Source: Dromiciops gliroides
Taxonomy: Eukaryota > Chordata > Mammalia > Microbiotheria > Microbiotheriidae
Length of the DNA: 64,000 nt
Assembly: GCF_019393635.1 (NCBI RefSeq)
Contig: NC_057861.1
Coordinates: 660,389,724-660,453,723 of the forward strand
Direction of reading: 5' to 3'
Notes under the pieces: generated by a model
Seen by the model: only the letters and a program-made list of their open reading frames with translations
What the model was told of the DNA's origin: nothing
The model's database searches: none
Translations under genes and position numbers: made by a program
In this document: positions 54,888 through 64,000 of the stretch, one piece after another
Layout: the number at the start of each line of letters is the position of its first letter
How positions within the stretch are numbered: position 1 is the first letter of the stretch

Positions 54888-55130
54888 TGTTGTTGTTTGG
54901 TCATTTCATTATGTCTGACTCTTTGTGACCCCATTTGGGGTTTTCTTGGCAAAGATAATAAAGTAGCTTGCCATTTCTGTCTTCAGCTCATTTTACATAC
55001 AGATGAGGAAACTGAGACAATCAGGGTTAAGTGACTTGCTCACAGTTGTGTCTAAGGCTAGATTTGAACTCAGCAAGATAATGCTTCTTGATTCCATGCC
55101 TGGCACTCTATCTACTATGCCAATAGACAT
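54888..55130 (-). mobile_element. SINE with RTE/BovB-type tail, antisense
   Basis: 'ttcattatgtctgactcttt', 'gtgaccccatttggggtttt', 'cagatgaggaaactgagaca', 'ggcactctatctactatgcc'. Confidence 0.88.
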
Positions 55131-55194
55131 ATATATTCTTATCCCCACTGTAAAAGCTGCACCGAGAATCTGAATACATTTGTACATTTGTATG

Positions 55195-55425
55195 CAGGTA
55201 GTTAGTGGTGTATAGATGGAGTCCTAAACTCAGAGTCAGGAAGACATGAATTCAAACCCTACCTGTTTTACTCTGGGCAAGTCACTTCTTCTAGCCTTAC
55301 TTTCCATATCTATAAAATGGGGATAATATAGCACCCACTTTTTTCAGAGTTACAGTGAGGATCAAATGAGATAGCCTATGTAATATGCTTTGTAAAACTT
55401 TGGGTTATATAAATGATATAATGAT
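55195..55425 (+). repeat. MIR SINE, near full length
   Basis: 'cagagtcaggaagacatgaa', 'actctgggcaagtcacttct', 'tataaaatggggataatata', 'gaggatcaaatgagatagcc'. Confidence 0.8.
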
Positions 55426-55494
55426 TATAGAGAACATTTCTTTTAAAAGTGAATAAATAGCTAGTAAACAACTATTTTCTATACAGCATTGTCC

Positions 55495-55590
55495 CTGATA
55501 GCATGGAACTATGCATAAGGAATAGAAGGTATAGTCTCTCTACCCTTGAGGGATTTATAATACAATGGGGGAAGGGGAACAAAAAACATA
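55495..55590 (+). repeat. Ancient interspersed repeat fragment
   Basis: 'gaatagaaggtatagtctct' then 'gagggatttataatacaatg' follows the start of the 18285-18960 family. Confidence 0.45.
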
Positions 55591-55734
55591 TTGGGGGAAA
55601 AAACAGGTAAAAAGTTTGTTGATAGGCAGAAAATAATCTAATTAACATGAAGTATGAGGTAATAAGATCATGAATTTAAGAGTTAAAAGGAACATTAGAA
55701 ATTATTAGTACAAGTCACTTGTTTTAGAGGTTAG

Positions 55735-55915
55735 AACACTAGGCCTGGACCATTAAGACCAAAGGGTTTAGTCTTCATTCCAGTTGTAAGACCTTGGTCA
55801 ATTTTTTCAATTTCCTGAGCCTGCCTCTCCACTCATAGAGCAATTGGGGAGATGATCACCAAGACCCTTCTTGCTCTGATTATTTATTATGCTAAATATC
55901 TGAAGTGTACACCAG
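55735..55915 (+). repeat. MIR-type SINE relic
   Basis: 'gttgtaagaccttggtcaat', 'tcaatttcctgagcctgcct', 'aagacccttcttgctctgat'. Confidence 0.6.
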
Positions 55916-56014
55916 AAAGGAGTGATCAAAGTCAAGGTGGGGATATCATTGCGATCCTGACCACATTCACCAGATCTTCCATTGTTGAGGTCTATGTCTA
56001 TTAAGAAGTCACAT

Positions 56015-56174
56015 TGGGGCAGCTAGGTGGCGTAGTGGATAGAGCACCGGCCCTGGAGTGAGGAGGACCTGAGTTCAAATCTGGCCTCAGACACTTAACA
56101 CTTACTAGCTGTGTGACCCTGGGCAAGTCACTTAACCCCAATTGCCTCACAAAAACAAAAAAATAAAAACAAAA
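56015..56174 (+). mobile_element. tRNA/CORE-SINE, full length, exact target duplication
   Basis: Near-consensus head and core with an A-rich tail. AAGAAGTCACAT at 56003-56014 is repeated exactly at 56175-56186, marking a young insertion. Confidence 0.97.
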
Positions 56175-56449
56175 AAGAAGTCACATCACCTCCCCAAAAG
56201 GTTACAGAGAAGGACACAGAGTCCTTCTCTATAAGATATGTACAAGCGATAATGCTCAGAAGGTACTATGTAAGCCATTAAAATCAGTTTCATTTCTTCA
56301 AGTCCAGAGCAATATGCACTGGGTGATATATAACAAGCTATACAAATGTGAGTTATTATTGTTTACTCTAATTATAATACTAACAATTCATTCATAGCAA
56401 GAGTATGTTAGACTTGTGATCTCATTAGTGAAACTCCCAGTGAGGATTT

Positions 56450-56620
56450 TTTTTTCTTCAGTTGGACACCTGGCCTGCAGCTTATAATGTTATAGCATTG
56501 CCTGGGGGCAATAAGCTATCCAGTGACTTGTCTAGAATCATACAATTGATATATGTCAAAGGTGGGACTTGAACCCAAGTCTTCCCATCCCCAAGGCTGT
56601 CTGTCTTTGAAGTCAGTTAT
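56450..56620 (-). repeat. MIR SINE, antisense
   Basis: 'ccagtgacttgtctagaatc', 'gtgggacttgaacccaagtc'. Confidence 0.7.
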
Positions 56621-56624
56621 TAAT

Positions 56625-57685
56625 ATTAACATAATATTAAATTTGGCATTATATTCCACATTATTTAGTAATAAAGATTCTTTTAAAAAGGTACATTTTG
56701 AAGCTGGTTTTGAAAGATACAACAAACAGCAAAATGTTAGGTGGCAAAAGACTGTGGGCCCAAAGAACTTTGGGGAAGTCACTTAAACACCTGGGACTTC
56801 AAGTTCTTTATCTCTAAACTGATGGTTCTTGAACTGTAATACTCTTATCCCATGAAATGGATTAGGAGATGAGGACTAAGAAAGTTAAAGTTAGGGAAAA
56901 TTGAACTGAAAGTTAAAGGCTTATGCTGTCATTAATGAAGTGCAATTCTGAAGTATGTTCTGTTTATCATCTGCCTATGTGAATGACATTGGATTTATGT
57001 TACAGATAAGTGCACGAAAAAGGATGTCTTCATTTCAAACTGATGAAATTTTCAAGTAAAAAGAAATTCTGTACATGGAAGACAAATGCTTCTGAGTAGT
57101 AGGATGGAGTTGATACTTTATCTCTGACCTACAAATAGCACCATCTAGTGAGGTAAGGGGGTATCTAGGCATTTAAAAAATCTAAGTGAGCTTTTGGGGG
57201 GGCAGGGAATGAAATGCAAGGTTAGCAAATGTACAAAATGAAGGTGTCCCTCAATCTCTATTCTCTGGGATCATTTCAGAAATATTTGCCTAATGTAAGG
57301 GTATTCAGTCAGACACTGGATGCTCATTTATTGTCCAAAGCTAGGGTCAGCAGTCTTTTAAAATAGGCTTGCCAAGGTGCTGACCTCTCTCTGTTTGCCC
57401 CGCCAGGGGATGAGAGACAAGGGGCAGGAAGAAGGTTACTAAATGGCCATTGTGGGAGGTCTGAAACAGGAGAGTGCTGAAGTCCAATTTACCACAGAAT
57501 AATGAGCTGGGGAGCTAGGGGAGCAGGGATGGTAAAGGTTACCTAGCACTGTCAGCTGAAGTTGGAAAAGAAGGAGCTCAGAGGGTGGCTATTGATTCCA
57601 GCAGCTGGCAGGAGCAATCATCGCTGATGAAGTGGGAGTTGTGATAGTGGCCCACTTGCTAAAGGATCTTTGTGGGCATAACAAT
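56625..57685. other. Mostly unassigned stretch
   Basis: A weak MIR-like phrase lies at 56765-56850 ('ggggaagtcacttaaacacc'). 57330-57660 is GC-richer than its surroundings, without identified features. Confidence 0.4.
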
Positions 57686-57689
57686 TAAC

Positions 57690-57930
57690 ATTTTATAGCC
57701 TGCATTAAAGTATGCAAAGAATTTTCAATATAATATTTCATTTTATTCTCACAACAACCCTGGGAGACACGTACTAGTATTGTTATCATGGAGGTTCACC
57801 ACCAATGAGAGGTTCAGTGACTTGCCCATAATCACAGAATGAGAAGGCAACAGAGGTGATGTTTCATCTTCCTGACTGCAAAGACAGTCTTCTATCCAAG
57901 CCTCTACCTAGCTACTTCATTATCTATGAG
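57690..57930 (-). repeat. MIR SINE, antisense
   Basis: 'ctcacaacaaccctgggaga', 'agaggttcagtgacttgccc', 'atcttcctgactgcaaagac'. Confidence 0.75.
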
Positions 57931-57934
57931 ACTA

Positions 57935-58395
57935 TATACTATATTTTGAAATGACCAAATATGAAATAAAAATTCGAACAGAAAACCTATTTGGTTTTAG
58001 GTATTTTATCTTTTATATAAAGACATGGGAAAGTTAGCAAATGATTCGAGTCAGTGATGGGCTCTTGGTTATTTTTTTTCAGAGTGCTGTAGCGATAAGG
58101 TATGAACTTTTCCTTATAACTTTGTTCTTTTTCTCCTTCAGACACATAGGAAATCAATCTCTTTATGCGCTCCATGTTGTGTTGCCACCAGCACGAACCT
58201 CTTCTTGTATTATTCTGGATCTAGTTCAGCTGATTTCTCCAACTTTGTTTCCTTCAATGTTGTTTGGACTTTTTCATGTAGTAAAAACTGCAAACTAATG
58301 TTAGAATTCAGATGTCATGGAAACTCCACTGTCTCTAATAATGAGAGTTTCTTATGAAAAATGCTTTAAAAAGTTTTTATGTATTCACTTTGCTT
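57935..58395. other. Unassigned stretch
   Basis: No gene or repeat is recognised; opposed short ORFs at 57987-58298 have no motif. Confidence 0.4.
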
Positions 58396-58413
58396 CTTCC
58401 AAGTATACCTGTA

Positions 58414-58597
58414 TGGGGCAGCTAAGTGGTGCAGTGAATAAAGCACCAGCCCTGGATTCAGGAGGACCTGAGTTCAAATCTGGCCTCAGATACTTGACAC
58501 TTACTGGCTGTGTGACCCTGGGCAAGTCACTTAATCCTCATTGCCCTGCAAAAAACAAAACCAAACAAAAAACCAAAACAACAATAACAACAAAAAC
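58414..58597 (+). mobile_element. tRNA/CORE-SINE with target duplication
   Basis: 'ggggcagctaagtggtgcag' to 'cattgccctgc', then a long AAC/AAAC tail. CCAAGTATACCTGTA (58399-58413) and CCAAGTGTACCTGTA (58598-58612) differ at one base. The 98-codon ORF here reads through the SINE. Confidence 0.95.
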
Positions 58598-58619
58598 CCA
58601 AGTGTACCTGTAAATAAAA

Positions 58620-59090
58620 GTTCTCAGTATGACTTTGCTAAATTGGGTATCTCACCACATTGTCTTTAATTTTTCTGTTCTCTACTGCTTCTTGATTGCC
58701 TTACAGAGTGATGATTCTTATAATCTCTTATCATCCTTCTCCACAGGAATTTATGAACAATACGGTCTTCTAAACTGGCGTTGCCTTTGGCTGGCATATT
58801 TTCCACTTGGTTACTGATCAAAGATGTATGTCAGTATTTTTGGTCTTATAATGGCAATCAATTTACATCAGGTAAACTTGTGAAAAATACTAAATTGATG
58901 TCACTGTTCACTCGCCCATCTATTTACATTTTTGTCAATTTAAATAGGTTATGTTTCATTACACATTTTGCTTTTTCTTAATTTTTTTTCTTTTTTCTAG
59001 ATTTGTATTAGTTTTGTCTTGCCTTACCAAATAGATGTACTGATTATATACACAATTGACAAATATATCTGTGTCAACAGTCATTTTCTA
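58620..59090. other. Unassigned stretch with a segment repeated at 60890-60965
   Basis: 'ttaaataggttatgtttcattaca' and 'tgctttttcttaattttt' at about 58940-58990 recur at about 60893-60945. No family is recognised. Confidence 0.5.
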
Positions 59091-59098
59091 TCTTTTTG

Positions 59099-59243
59099 TG
59101 GGGGGGGGGCAATGAGGGTTAAGTGACTTGCCCAGGGTCACACAACTAGAAAGTGTCAAGTGTCTGAGGCTGTATTGGAACTCAAGTCCTCCTGAATCCA
59201 GGGCTGGTGATTTATTCACTGCACCACCTAGCTGCCACCCCCT
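59099..59243 (-). mobile_element. tRNA/CORE-SINE, antisense
   Basis: A G10 run, then 'gcaatgagggttaagtgact' to 'accacctagctgccacccc'. Flanks with CTATCTTTTT and CTTATCTTTTT suggest the duplication. Confidence 0.92.
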
Positions 59244-59249
59244 TTTTTT

Positions 59250-60690
59250 CTTATCTTTTTTTACTAATGTAATTGATGTTTGCTATATCTGGTATCTTTC
59301 GGTTCTTTTCTAGAAAAAAAATATTTGTAATTTTGTAAGTTTATATCTTCAATTATTCTTTAGTTTTCTTTGGTTTTTAACCATGTTTTTGACATATTTT
59401 TCTGACATCATTTATTACTAATTTCTATTAATGTAAAAGCATAAAGTTATATTTTGATTTAAGTTGGAGGTTCTTAATTACTTCACAAATTTTCTCTACT
59501 ACCTCCTTTGCCACAGGTGTTAGCATGTAAGTTGTAATCATTTTCCTGTTGGTCTCTTTGAAAATATTTGCCATGGCACTACAATATGAAATAACTAAAT
59601 GTCCAATTAAATGATATTTCTTGGTGCCTTTGGAATCCTTCTAACCACTGTATTTGCATCTCCTAGAAAATTCTGTGAGATACACTTTTGTTTAGCTACA
59701 ACTTTATTCTGTCTTTTGCTTCTGTTTATAATGAAAATGTCAAGTTGGATAGAATTGGGTTTTTCCAGTAGGAGGCTCATTTAATCGACATAGGACAAGG
59801 CTTTCTCAGTTTTTTCTTTGTTCTATAGACTTCTATGGCCAAAGAATTTGCCACCAAGTAACCAGCTTTCTGGTACTGAACTTTTCTATACTCAGTTACT
59901 CTGATTCTGAGGAAGCAGATATACAGTGTGTTGTTGGAATAGAATTCAAAAACCTTTCCAATACAAAACCCTTATACTTAACCCTTCTAGATTTGGCCTT
60001 CGTAGATCCAGCCAAATGTTTTAGCCCACCAATTCCTTTTTCAATACAGACTCTGTTTCCCAGTGTTTACATTATCTCTCCCAGCACTGTCATTTGCATA
60101 AAGTTGATATCTAAACCTTTATCCAAGTAACTGAAAAAAAACTGTTAAATTATACAGAATCATGCACAAGTTTCTTGGGATAGTATTCCAATGGCCTTGC
60201 AAATTAATGTCAAACCACTGATGACTATTCCGAGCTTTAGCCAGCTAAAATTTATCCAATTATATTATCATCTGGCCTGGAACTCTCCATCTTTTCCATG
60301 AAAGCAGCATGTTTTCATGCAATGTCCTTATTGAATTAGTTAACAATTCTTACCATGAGGATAGTTCAGGACCATCTTCCCCAATTTAGGTTTCCTAGTT
60401 CTATTACTCATTTCCTTTTTTTTTTCTTTTTGCTAGGTGACAGAAAGGGAGAAAGAAGACTTTTGTGGACTTAAGTCCAAGGTAACATCAAATAGGAGTG
60501 AGGAACAATAATATCCTCTCCCCCAATCTTTCCGAGGACATATATAAAAATAAACTGGAGAGCATCTCTGTGTTAGGACCACCTTCTACCCAAAGTTATT
60601 AGAAGTGTCACCGGATTCAACTACACTTTCATCCAGGGAATTATTAGCCCAAATAAAAACTTTAGATAGTACTTTAGAAAAGTATTTTGG
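59250..60690. other. Unassigned stretch
   Basis: No open frame or recognised repeat. It may be one old antisense element, since its C/T-rich wording is uniform, but no diagnostic motif was found. Confidence 0.35.
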
Positions 60691-60691
60691 T

Positions 60692-60848
60692 GGGGCAGCT
60701 AGTTGGCTCAGTGGATAAAGTACCAACCCTGGATTCAGGAGGACCTGAATTCAAATCTGGCCTCAGACACTTGACACTTACTAGCTGTGTGACCCTAGGC
60801 AAGTCACTTAACCCTCATTGCACCACCAAAAAAACCAAAACAAAACAT
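60692..60848 (+). mobile_element. tRNA/CORE-SINE, full length
   Basis: 'ggggcagctagttggctcag' to 'cattgcaccaccaaaaaaac'. Flanking TATTTTGG and TATTTTTGG suggest a short duplication. Confidence 0.93.
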
Positions 60849-60889
60849 ATTTTTGGCATATGGTATGGAGATTTTTTTGACATCAATTA

Positions 60890-61845
60890 TTTGTTTAAAT
60901 AGGTTATGTTTCATTACAGGCTATGCTTTTTCTTAATTTTTAAAATTTTTCTTCTTTGTATTAATTTTTATATGCCCCCTTTTTATGACAAAGAAACAAG
61001 ACATAAATCAATCAGTAGATTGGATATCATTAGATGTATCTAGGCCATCTTATTTAGTAAATAACATTATCTGTGATTTGCTTCTGTTCATTTTCTTTTT
61101 TCTTCTTTGAGATTGCTTGAAAATGGGTCCCTCAATGCTTTAAATTGTGTTGTTACTAAGATATATTTCTTCTGTGTGTGTGTGTGTGTGTGTGTGTGGC
61201 ATGGGTCAGCTACTTCTTGAGTTTTAACTTTTTGCATATCATTGTCAATTTTTCACATAATACACCACATACAGAGGTGTTAAAATTCCAAATGGGATGT
61301 TATAGAAGAGGTCTCTACAATAACACCAAAAATTCATTCCATTCATTGTCAATCATATTTCTTTTCTACACTCAGTTTCATTTATGGTTTAATTTATTCT
61401 CACAATAGGCTTTAAGTAGACCCATTTGGTCCTCCAGTTCTTTCTTATGTTTTGTTAGTTCCTACAACTCATTATCAACTTTACAAAATGTTACAAAAAA
61501 AGGTTTGTACTCAAAAACAGTGTTGCCCTAATCATTAATCTATAGAAAATATTTATGAGTAATCTATACAAGTGTAGTATTACTTTTTTGTCCTTCACTT
61601 GCCAAAGTTGTACTAAGATTGACTTATGTTTGCATATGCATGTATGCATGTGAATATATATGATACATCTCCATATAAGTAAATAATAATCACATAATTG
61701 CATAATTAGAATAATGTTCTATTAAATTATATCACATAATATGGCTAGGTTAAAACATACTGTATATTTTATATTTTCATAACCTATTATTATCATATAA
61801 ATATAGTAATGCATTACTTTTTATATGTAGACATTTAGAAGGAAG
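60890..61845. other. Unassigned stretch
   Basis: Begins with the segment shared with 58936-59013 and contains a (TG)n run at 61173-61198. No gene is recognised. Confidence 0.4.
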
Positions 61846-61849
61846 AAGC

Positions 61850-62055
61850 TAAATGGATCAGTGGATAGAGAGCTGGGCCTGGAGTCAAAAAGACCTGAAT
61901 TCAAATCTAACCTAAAATATTTACAAGCATTAAGTCAATTAACTTTTGTTTGCCTTAATCCACTATAAAAGGAAAAGGCAAACCACTCCAGTATTTTTGC
62001 CAAGAAAACCCCATAGACAATACGGTCCATGTCGTCATAAGGAGTCCGATATGTT
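61850..62055 (+). mobile_element. SINE with RTE/BovB-type tail
   Basis: 'ggatcagtggatagagagct', 'gacctgaattcaaatctaac', 'ggcaaaccactccagtattt', 'ttgccaagaaaaccccatag'. Confidence 0.85.
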
Positions 62056-62059
62056 TAAA

Positions 62060-63175
62060 TGGAAAGATATCTAATGCATGCATACATGTTGCATCCACAC
62101 ATATCATACATACATGCATGTACATGTATGCACACATATCACAATATATTGAGGGTACATACATACATGCATTCACACACACATGAAATGATCTCCAGAG
62201 TATAAAGGAGGCACAGATTTAATATGAAGAGCAATTTGTTAGCAATAAAATGGGGATCCTGGAAAACACAATTGAAGGGTATGGAAGAATGGGACAGGGG
62301 CAGTGGAGGAATAGGATTGACATGGATAGATATAAGGGAGCTGGGAGTGGTGGTCAGGAAAGAGACTTTCAGTCTAGGCATCCTGTAACTCAAAATTACA
62401 AGTGTTCTAAATTAAGACATACACTGGTAAATTATCACATTCTTCACAGAAACAATGGTAATGTTGATTCGATTATTCCAGAAAAAAAGAGAAGGAAAAG
62501 GGAATGAAGAGAAAGGCATGCAGTGGCATGAATGATGTCCAATCCCTTGTTAGTGAAGACCTTGGATCATGCTGCTATAGAAGAGTGAGATATTTGGGGA
62601 ATAGTCACCCTCAGCCAGGTCTACTCTGTCACAGGTCTCACTCTAACGTTGAATAGATTATTTTCTCCAGCGTGCAGGATAGCAGATGAGTTTGAGAGTC
62701 TCACTCTGCATCTGGACTGTCTTTAACTATACTCCATCACTTTATTAACAATGAAGTAGCCAAGAGGAAACCAATCCCAGCTGATAAACAATGATCCATG
62801 AAGCAGTCAGAGGGTATATTGGAAGCTAATTTCTGAGACATAAGTGGGAATGGAAATATATTAGAACCAAGGCATTAACCACAGCTCTTAAGGATATTGT
62901 ACACAGAGTTAAAATGGAAGAAAGACTCTCTAGAGATGAAGAAATCTTCCAAATCTTCCTCTTAGCTGTGGTGATTTTGTGCTGGTTTTAGGAAGTCCCA
63001 GAATAAAGCAAAGTTTTCTTAGTGAAGACCTCTCCATCTTCAAACTGTCATGCTTTTAAACTGCAGTATCTCGCTCTAATCTGGAATTCATAGCTCATAC
63101 ATGAGACTTTGAATCTATGAATAATATCCATCCATTTTATCTAGCCCAGACTTAGAAGTTCCATCTGAATCCCTG
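62060..63175. other. Mostly unassigned stretch
   Basis: A CA/TA/CATG microsatellite-like region lies at about 62078-62185. No gene is recognised elsewhere. Confidence 0.4.
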
Positions 63176-63179
63176 GCTG

Positions 63180-63480
63180 TCTTCTTGCCATGTGCTCATA
63201 TGCACTACCACCTCCCTCTTTCCAATTCTATAGCTGAAAACACATCAAATCACTACAATTATGCCAGAGTGTCAACCATTTGTCCTGCCACTCTAACTAC
63301 CGTTCCTGTGACTGCTTCATTCTAAATACTCCTTTCTGACTACAGCTTCCTTATATGTGTTGTTTTTGCCTATCAGAATATAAGCCTGTTGAGGGCTGCA
63401 AGGATTGTATTACTTGCTTAATTTGTAATCCTGGAACTTAACATAATTCTTGGCACATTGTCAACACTTGATGACTTAAC
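63180..63480 (+). repeat. L2/CR1-type LINE 3' end
   Basis: 'cagaatataagcctgttgag', 'ggaacttaacataattcttg', 'gcacattgtcaacacttgat'. A short (ATTC)n follows at 63484-63503. Confidence 0.7.
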
Positions 63481-63754
63481 ACTCATTCATTCATTCATTC
63501 ATTTGTATCCATGGTCACTCAAAAAGAAATGCCCTAAAGATCCACATTGAATGCATATTTCTTAAATTATGACATGCAGTTGAATAAATAGTTCATTGAG
63601 TTAGACTATATTTGTATTACATATATTTGCAGTATATACCTATGTATACATACACATATATGTGTGTGTATATATGTATGCCATATATAGATGTATATGT
63701 TGGATGTGTGTACTTTATATATGTCACTTCAAATCAACACTAAGCTGGGTCCAA

Positions 63755-64000
63755 AAATGAATATAAAGATAAACCCAAAGACTTCAGCTTCTGGGATAGG
63801 AATTCAGTATTTGACAAAAACAGCTGGGAAAACTGGAAGATAGTATGGCAGAAATTAGGCATAGACCAACATCTTACACCTTATACTAAAATAAGGTCAA
63901 AATGGGTACATGATTTGGACATAAAGGGTGATACCATAGGTATATCAGGAGAGGAAGGAATAGTCTACCTTTCAGAGCTTTGGAAAGGAGAACAGTTTAT
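63755..64000 (+). mobile_element. L1 ORF2 C-terminal fragment, cut by the window end
   Basis: 'cagctgggaaaactggaaga', 'ggcagaaattaggcatagac', 'aggtcaaaatgggtacatga', 'gacataaagggtgataccat' match L1 ORF2 and align with 20455-20565. The element continues beyond 64000. Confidence 0.9.

Overview
This is a gene-poor, AT-rich stretch of mammalian nuclear DNA, almost certainly marsupial (metatherian). The main evidence is the SINE population. At least a dozen copies share a tRNA-like head (GGGGCAGCTAGGTGGCGCAG, then a box-B-like GAGTTCAAATC) and the core 'TGTGTGACCCTGGGCAAGTCACTTAACC', the young tRNA/CORE-SINE type of marsupials. They occur with L1 copies bearing a marsupial-type 3' UTR, a BovB/RTE LINE, SINEs with an RTE-derived tail, and older MIR and L2/CR1 copies. 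The species cannot be named from this sequence.

I found no intact protein-coding gene. The ORFs are short (141 codons at most) and are mostly fragments of transposons, low-complexity repeats or chance readings. Two host-gene fossils are clear: a processed pseudogene of the proteasome receptor ADRM1/Rpn13 at 6.9-7.4 kb, and a U6 snRNA retropseudogene at 4.2 kb.

Layout. 0-7 kb: unassigned sequence, an old LINE-like tract, an LTR at 3.4-4.0 kb, an L1 3' end carrying the U6 copy, an older antisense L1 piece, then the ADRM1 pseudogene. 7.5-10.7 kb: an end-to-end L1-derived element with 5' UTR and ORF1 but no ORF2 (HAL1-like), flanked by a 12-bp target duplication. 11.9-13.5 kb: a SINE-L1 chimera sharing one target duplication, then a solo LTR. 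14-18 kb: SINEs and MIRs. 19-22.7 kb: a decayed L1 ORF2 to 3' UTR with nested insertions, abutting a BovB/RTE relic. 22.7-30 kb: MIR, L2, microsatellites. 30.5-32.7 kb: a SINE split by a solo LTR, then a collapsed provirus with a primer-binding-site-like motif. 33-42 kb: sparse old repeats. 42.3-43.7 kb: an L2/CR1 tail split by two unlike LTRs in opposite orientation. 45.1-45.8 kb: a long composite microsatellite. 46.8-46.9 kb: a perfect (CT)n(TA)n(GA)n palindrome. 47-64 kb: L2 tails, SINEs, a (TA)n tract, and an L1 ORF2 fragment running off the end.

Nothing here forms an operon, pathway or undescribed functional system that I can defend. The informative content is retrotransposition history: target-site duplications show the order of nesting and several uncommon insertion products (twin-priming inversion, tailless snRNA copy, SINE-L1 fusion, ORF2-less L1, mismatched LTR pair). 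All family names are from recognition by eye, not from a database search.
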